Shown here in pieces: positions 6,743 through 7,832 of a DNA stretch of 7,832 nucleotides; within the stretch, counting starts at the first letter, position 1; the number at the start of each line of letters is the position of its first letter. The notes beneath the pieces were generated by a model that made no database searches, was not told where the DNA came from, and worked only from the letters and a program-made list of their open reading frames with translations. The translations under genes and the position numbers were made by a program. This DNA comes from an uncultured Paraprevotella sp. (lineage in GTDB: Bacteria; Bacteroidota; Bacteroidia; Bacteroidales; Bacteroidaceae). The stretch is from positions 1-7,832 of the forward strand of contig CAJUDC010000120.1 in assembly GCA_910584955.1 (NCBI GenBank), written 5' to 3'.

Positions 6743-6907
6743 TCGGAGATCCGTGGACATCGTATGGTGTGTGGGCGGGCGGATGTGGCCGTGCCGGTGG
6801 ATGCGGTGCCGGCACGATTGGCACTGCACTGCCGAACAGAAACGGCAAAACGGTCCGATACCAGTCGTATCGCATGCTTTTTCTCTTCAAAATCAAATAA
6901 AAAGTGC

Positions 6908-6923
6908 CCGAACAGTTGTTCGG
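6908..6923. promoter_or_regulatory. 16-bp palindrome CCGAACA-GT-TGTTCGG before rpsO
   Basis: This is a perfect dyad with 7-base arms and a 2-base centre. It lies between the glycosidase gene and the rpsO -7 element, and covers the place where the rpsO -33 element should be (GTTG at 6915-6918, 20 bases before the -7). It is preceded by A-rich sequence and followed only by TTTC, so as a terminator for the upstream gene it would be weak. Operator and terminator are both possible. Confidence 0.45.
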
Positions 6924-6946
6924 TTTCGAAATAAAGTATACCTTTG
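6915..6946 (+). promoter_or_regulatory. rpsO promoter
   Basis: TACCTTTG (6939-6946) fits the Bacteroidota -7 consensus. GTTG at 6915-6918, one mismatch from TTTG, is 20 bases upstream. Transcription would begin near 6953, giving a leader of about 36 bases that is A-rich and unstructured, with no Shine-Dalgarno sequence, as is common for Bacteroidota starts. Confidence 0.7.
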
Positions 6947-6988
6947 CACCCGCTAAGCAAAAGATTAATATCAAAATTACAAAACATT

Positions 6989-7258
6989 ATGTACTTAGAC
7001 TCAGCAAAAAAAGAAGAGATCTTTGGTAAGTACGGAAAGTCTAACACTGATACCGGTTCCGCAGAGAGCCAGATAGCATTGTTTTCATACCGTATTGCCC
7101 ATTTGACGGAGCACATGAAGGCAAACCGTAAAGATCATAGTACAGAGAGATCGTTAACAGGATTGGTTGGTAAGCGTCGCGCGTTGTTGAACTACTTGAA
7201 AGCCCGCGACATCGAGCGCTACCGTGCCATCGTTAAGGCTCTTGGTCTGCGTAAGTAA
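6989..7258 (+). CDS. rpsO: 30S ribosomal protein S15
   Basis: S15 binds the central domain of 16S rRNA early in 30S assembly and takes part in an inter-subunit bridge. The product has 89 residues, exactly the usual length. Family hallmarks are visible: TDTGSAESQIALFSYRI (20-36) with the conserved TGS-E-Q segment, LTEHMKANRKDHSTERSL (39-56) with the HxxDH-type RNA-binding loop, and LVGKRRALLNYL (59-70). The ATG at 6989 gives the family's normal N-terminus. The frame is open to 6944, but that extension overlaps the promoter. The gene is flanked by its own promoter and terminator. The leader is too short and unstructured to hold any of the known S15 autoregulatory structures. Confidence 0.98.
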   Translation: MYLDSAKKEEIFGKYGKSNTDTGSAESQIALFSYRIAHLTEHMKANRKDHSTERSLTGLVGKRRALLNYLKARDIERYRAIVKALGLRK

Positions 7259-7282
7259 TCGCAGGTCCTTGCTAAAAAATTG

Positions 7283-7316
7283 AACTGCACCCCGTTTATC
7301 GGGGTGCAGTTTTTTT
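7283..7316 (+). terminator. Rho-independent terminator of rpsO
   Basis: A perfect 12-bp stem (AACTGCACCCCG at 7283-7294 with CGGGGTGCAGTT at 7300-7311) closes a TTTAT loop and is followed by a T-run to 7316. An A-run at 7274-7279 precedes it. It ends the rpsO transcript about 25 bases after the stop codon. Confidence 0.95.
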
Positions 7317-7343
7317 GTGGCTTCTCTAAAATCGTTACCTTTG
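7314..7343 (+). promoter_or_regulatory. Promoter of the YfhO-family gene
   Basis: TACCTTTG (7336-7343) matches the -7 consensus. TTTG at 7314-7317 is 18 bases upstream, close to the usual 19-21, and is formed by the T-run of the rpsO terminator plus one G. Transcription would start near 7350, about 32 bases before the ATG. Confidence 0.65.
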
Positions 7344-7381
7344 CATCCGTAAATGCGTATTACTTTATTATAAATCATATC

Positions 7382-7832
7382 ATGAACAGACTGAAAGGCA
7401 TTTGGCCGGATGTGGCGGCCATCGTTTTTTTTGTGCTCGTTGCGTTTGCCTATTTTTTCACCCCGGTGACGGAAGGGCTTGTACTTAGCGGACACGATAA
7501 CACGGGCGGTATCGGAGCCGGTGTGGAGATGAATGAATATTTGCAGCGTACGGGAGAGCGTACCCGTTGGACCAACTCGTTGTTTTGCGGGATGCCCACC
7601 TACCAGCTGGCGCCCAGTTACAATTCCACCGATCTGCTGGCCAAGGTGGAGGCCGTCTATCAACTGGGGTTGCCGAATGTGGTGATGTTCGTGTTCATTA
7701 TGCTGCTGGGTTTTTATATTTTGCTGCGGGCCTTTGATTTCCGGGCCTGGATGGCGGTGCTGGGTGCCGTAATATGGGCTTTCTCCTCTTACTTCTTTAT
7801 TATAATAGGTGCAGGGCACATCTGGAAAGTCA
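7382..7832 (+). CDS. YfhO-family membrane protein, N-terminal part (runs off the window)
   Basis: The first 150 codons are present and the frame is open at the right edge. The family consists of large multi-pass membrane proteins, some of which act in or near glycosylation of cell-envelope polymers; the exact role in Bacteroidota is not settled. Visible features are a first membrane helix (about 10-27), then an exterior loop with SGHDNTGGIGAGVEMNEYL (36-54) and RWTNSLFCGMPTYQLAPS (62-79), then helices at about 100-118 and 122-143, followed by GAGHIWKV. The HD-plus-glycine loop and the RWTNS-F-GMPTYQ segment are features I associate with Bacteroidota YfhO proteins. The ATG at 7382 follows an A/T-rich leader. 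Only a small fraction of the expected length (about 800 residues) lies in the window. Confidence 0.88.
   Translation, partial: MNRLKGIWPDVAAIVFFVLVAFAYFFTPVTEGLVLSGHDNTGGIGAGVEMNEYLQRTGERTRWTNSLFCGMPTYQLAPSYNSTDLLAKVEAVYQLGLPNVVMFVFIMLLGFYILLRAFDFRAWMAVLGAVIWAFSSYFFIIIGAGHIWKV

Noticed and set aside
6791..6815. Repeated GTGCCGG and the palindrome GTGCCGGCAC after the glycosidase
   Set aside because: There is no T-run, so it is not a convincing terminator, and the short G+C-rich match is likely chance.
6944..6988. Upstream in-frame extension of rpsO
   Set aside because: It overlaps the -7 promoter element and would lengthen S15 beyond its invariant size of 89 residues.
6953..6988. S15 autoregulatory leader structure
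   Set aside because: The leader is about 36 A/T-rich bases with no stem of useful length, so none of the known S15 leader architectures fits.
1..7832. tRNA, rRNA, CRISPR array, complete insertion sequence
   Set aside because: No cloverleaf-like segment, spaced identical repeats or transposase-like frame was seen anywhere in the window.

Overview
The window looks like chromosomal DNA from a Bacteroides-type bacterium (order Bacteroidales). TypA, ribosomal protein S15, a DUF2752 protein and a YfhO-family protein all read as Bacteroides-like. Five genes are preceded by the Bacteroidota -7 element TAnnTTTG, and start codons follow A/T-rich leaders with no clear Shine-Dalgarno sequence. The assignment rests on recognition of families and promoters, not on a database search.

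Left part (1 to about 1075, minus strand): accessory DNA. Positions 1-728 hold half of a type I restriction specificity subunit (HsdS): one target-recognition domain plus the conserved helical spacer. The frame runs off the left edge and has no start codon of its own. Directly upstream, in the same frame and separated only by a TGA, is a remnant (729-1073) resembling the glycine-rich C-terminus of a Bacteroides mobilization protein. Bases here are much more A/T-rich in places than in the core genes (for example 16 G+C of 60 at 301-360). This is the most interesting part of the window: it could be a silent cassette of a phase-variable restriction system, or simply a decayed insertion. Positions 1077-1461 carry no gene but include a short array of degenerate 11-bp TTCAC repeats.

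Middle part (1462-4800, minus strand): typA/bipA, a ribosome-associated GTPase, with its own promoter and a strong terminator; then an unrecognised multi-pass membrane protein with its own promoter; then a small DUF2752 membrane protein.

Right part (5087-7832, plus strand): a secreted (alpha/alpha)6-barrel glycoside hydrolase of the trehalase/GH63/MGH1-like type; rpsO (S15) with its own promoter and terminator; then the first 150 codons of a YfhO-family membrane protein, which runs off the right edge and whose promoter overlaps the rpsO terminator.

The genes do not form one pathway. TypA and S15 both belong to ribosome function. The envelope proteins and the glycosidase appear to be independent single-gene units, each with its own promoter. 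No tRNA, rRNA, CRISPR array or complete insertion sequence was seen.
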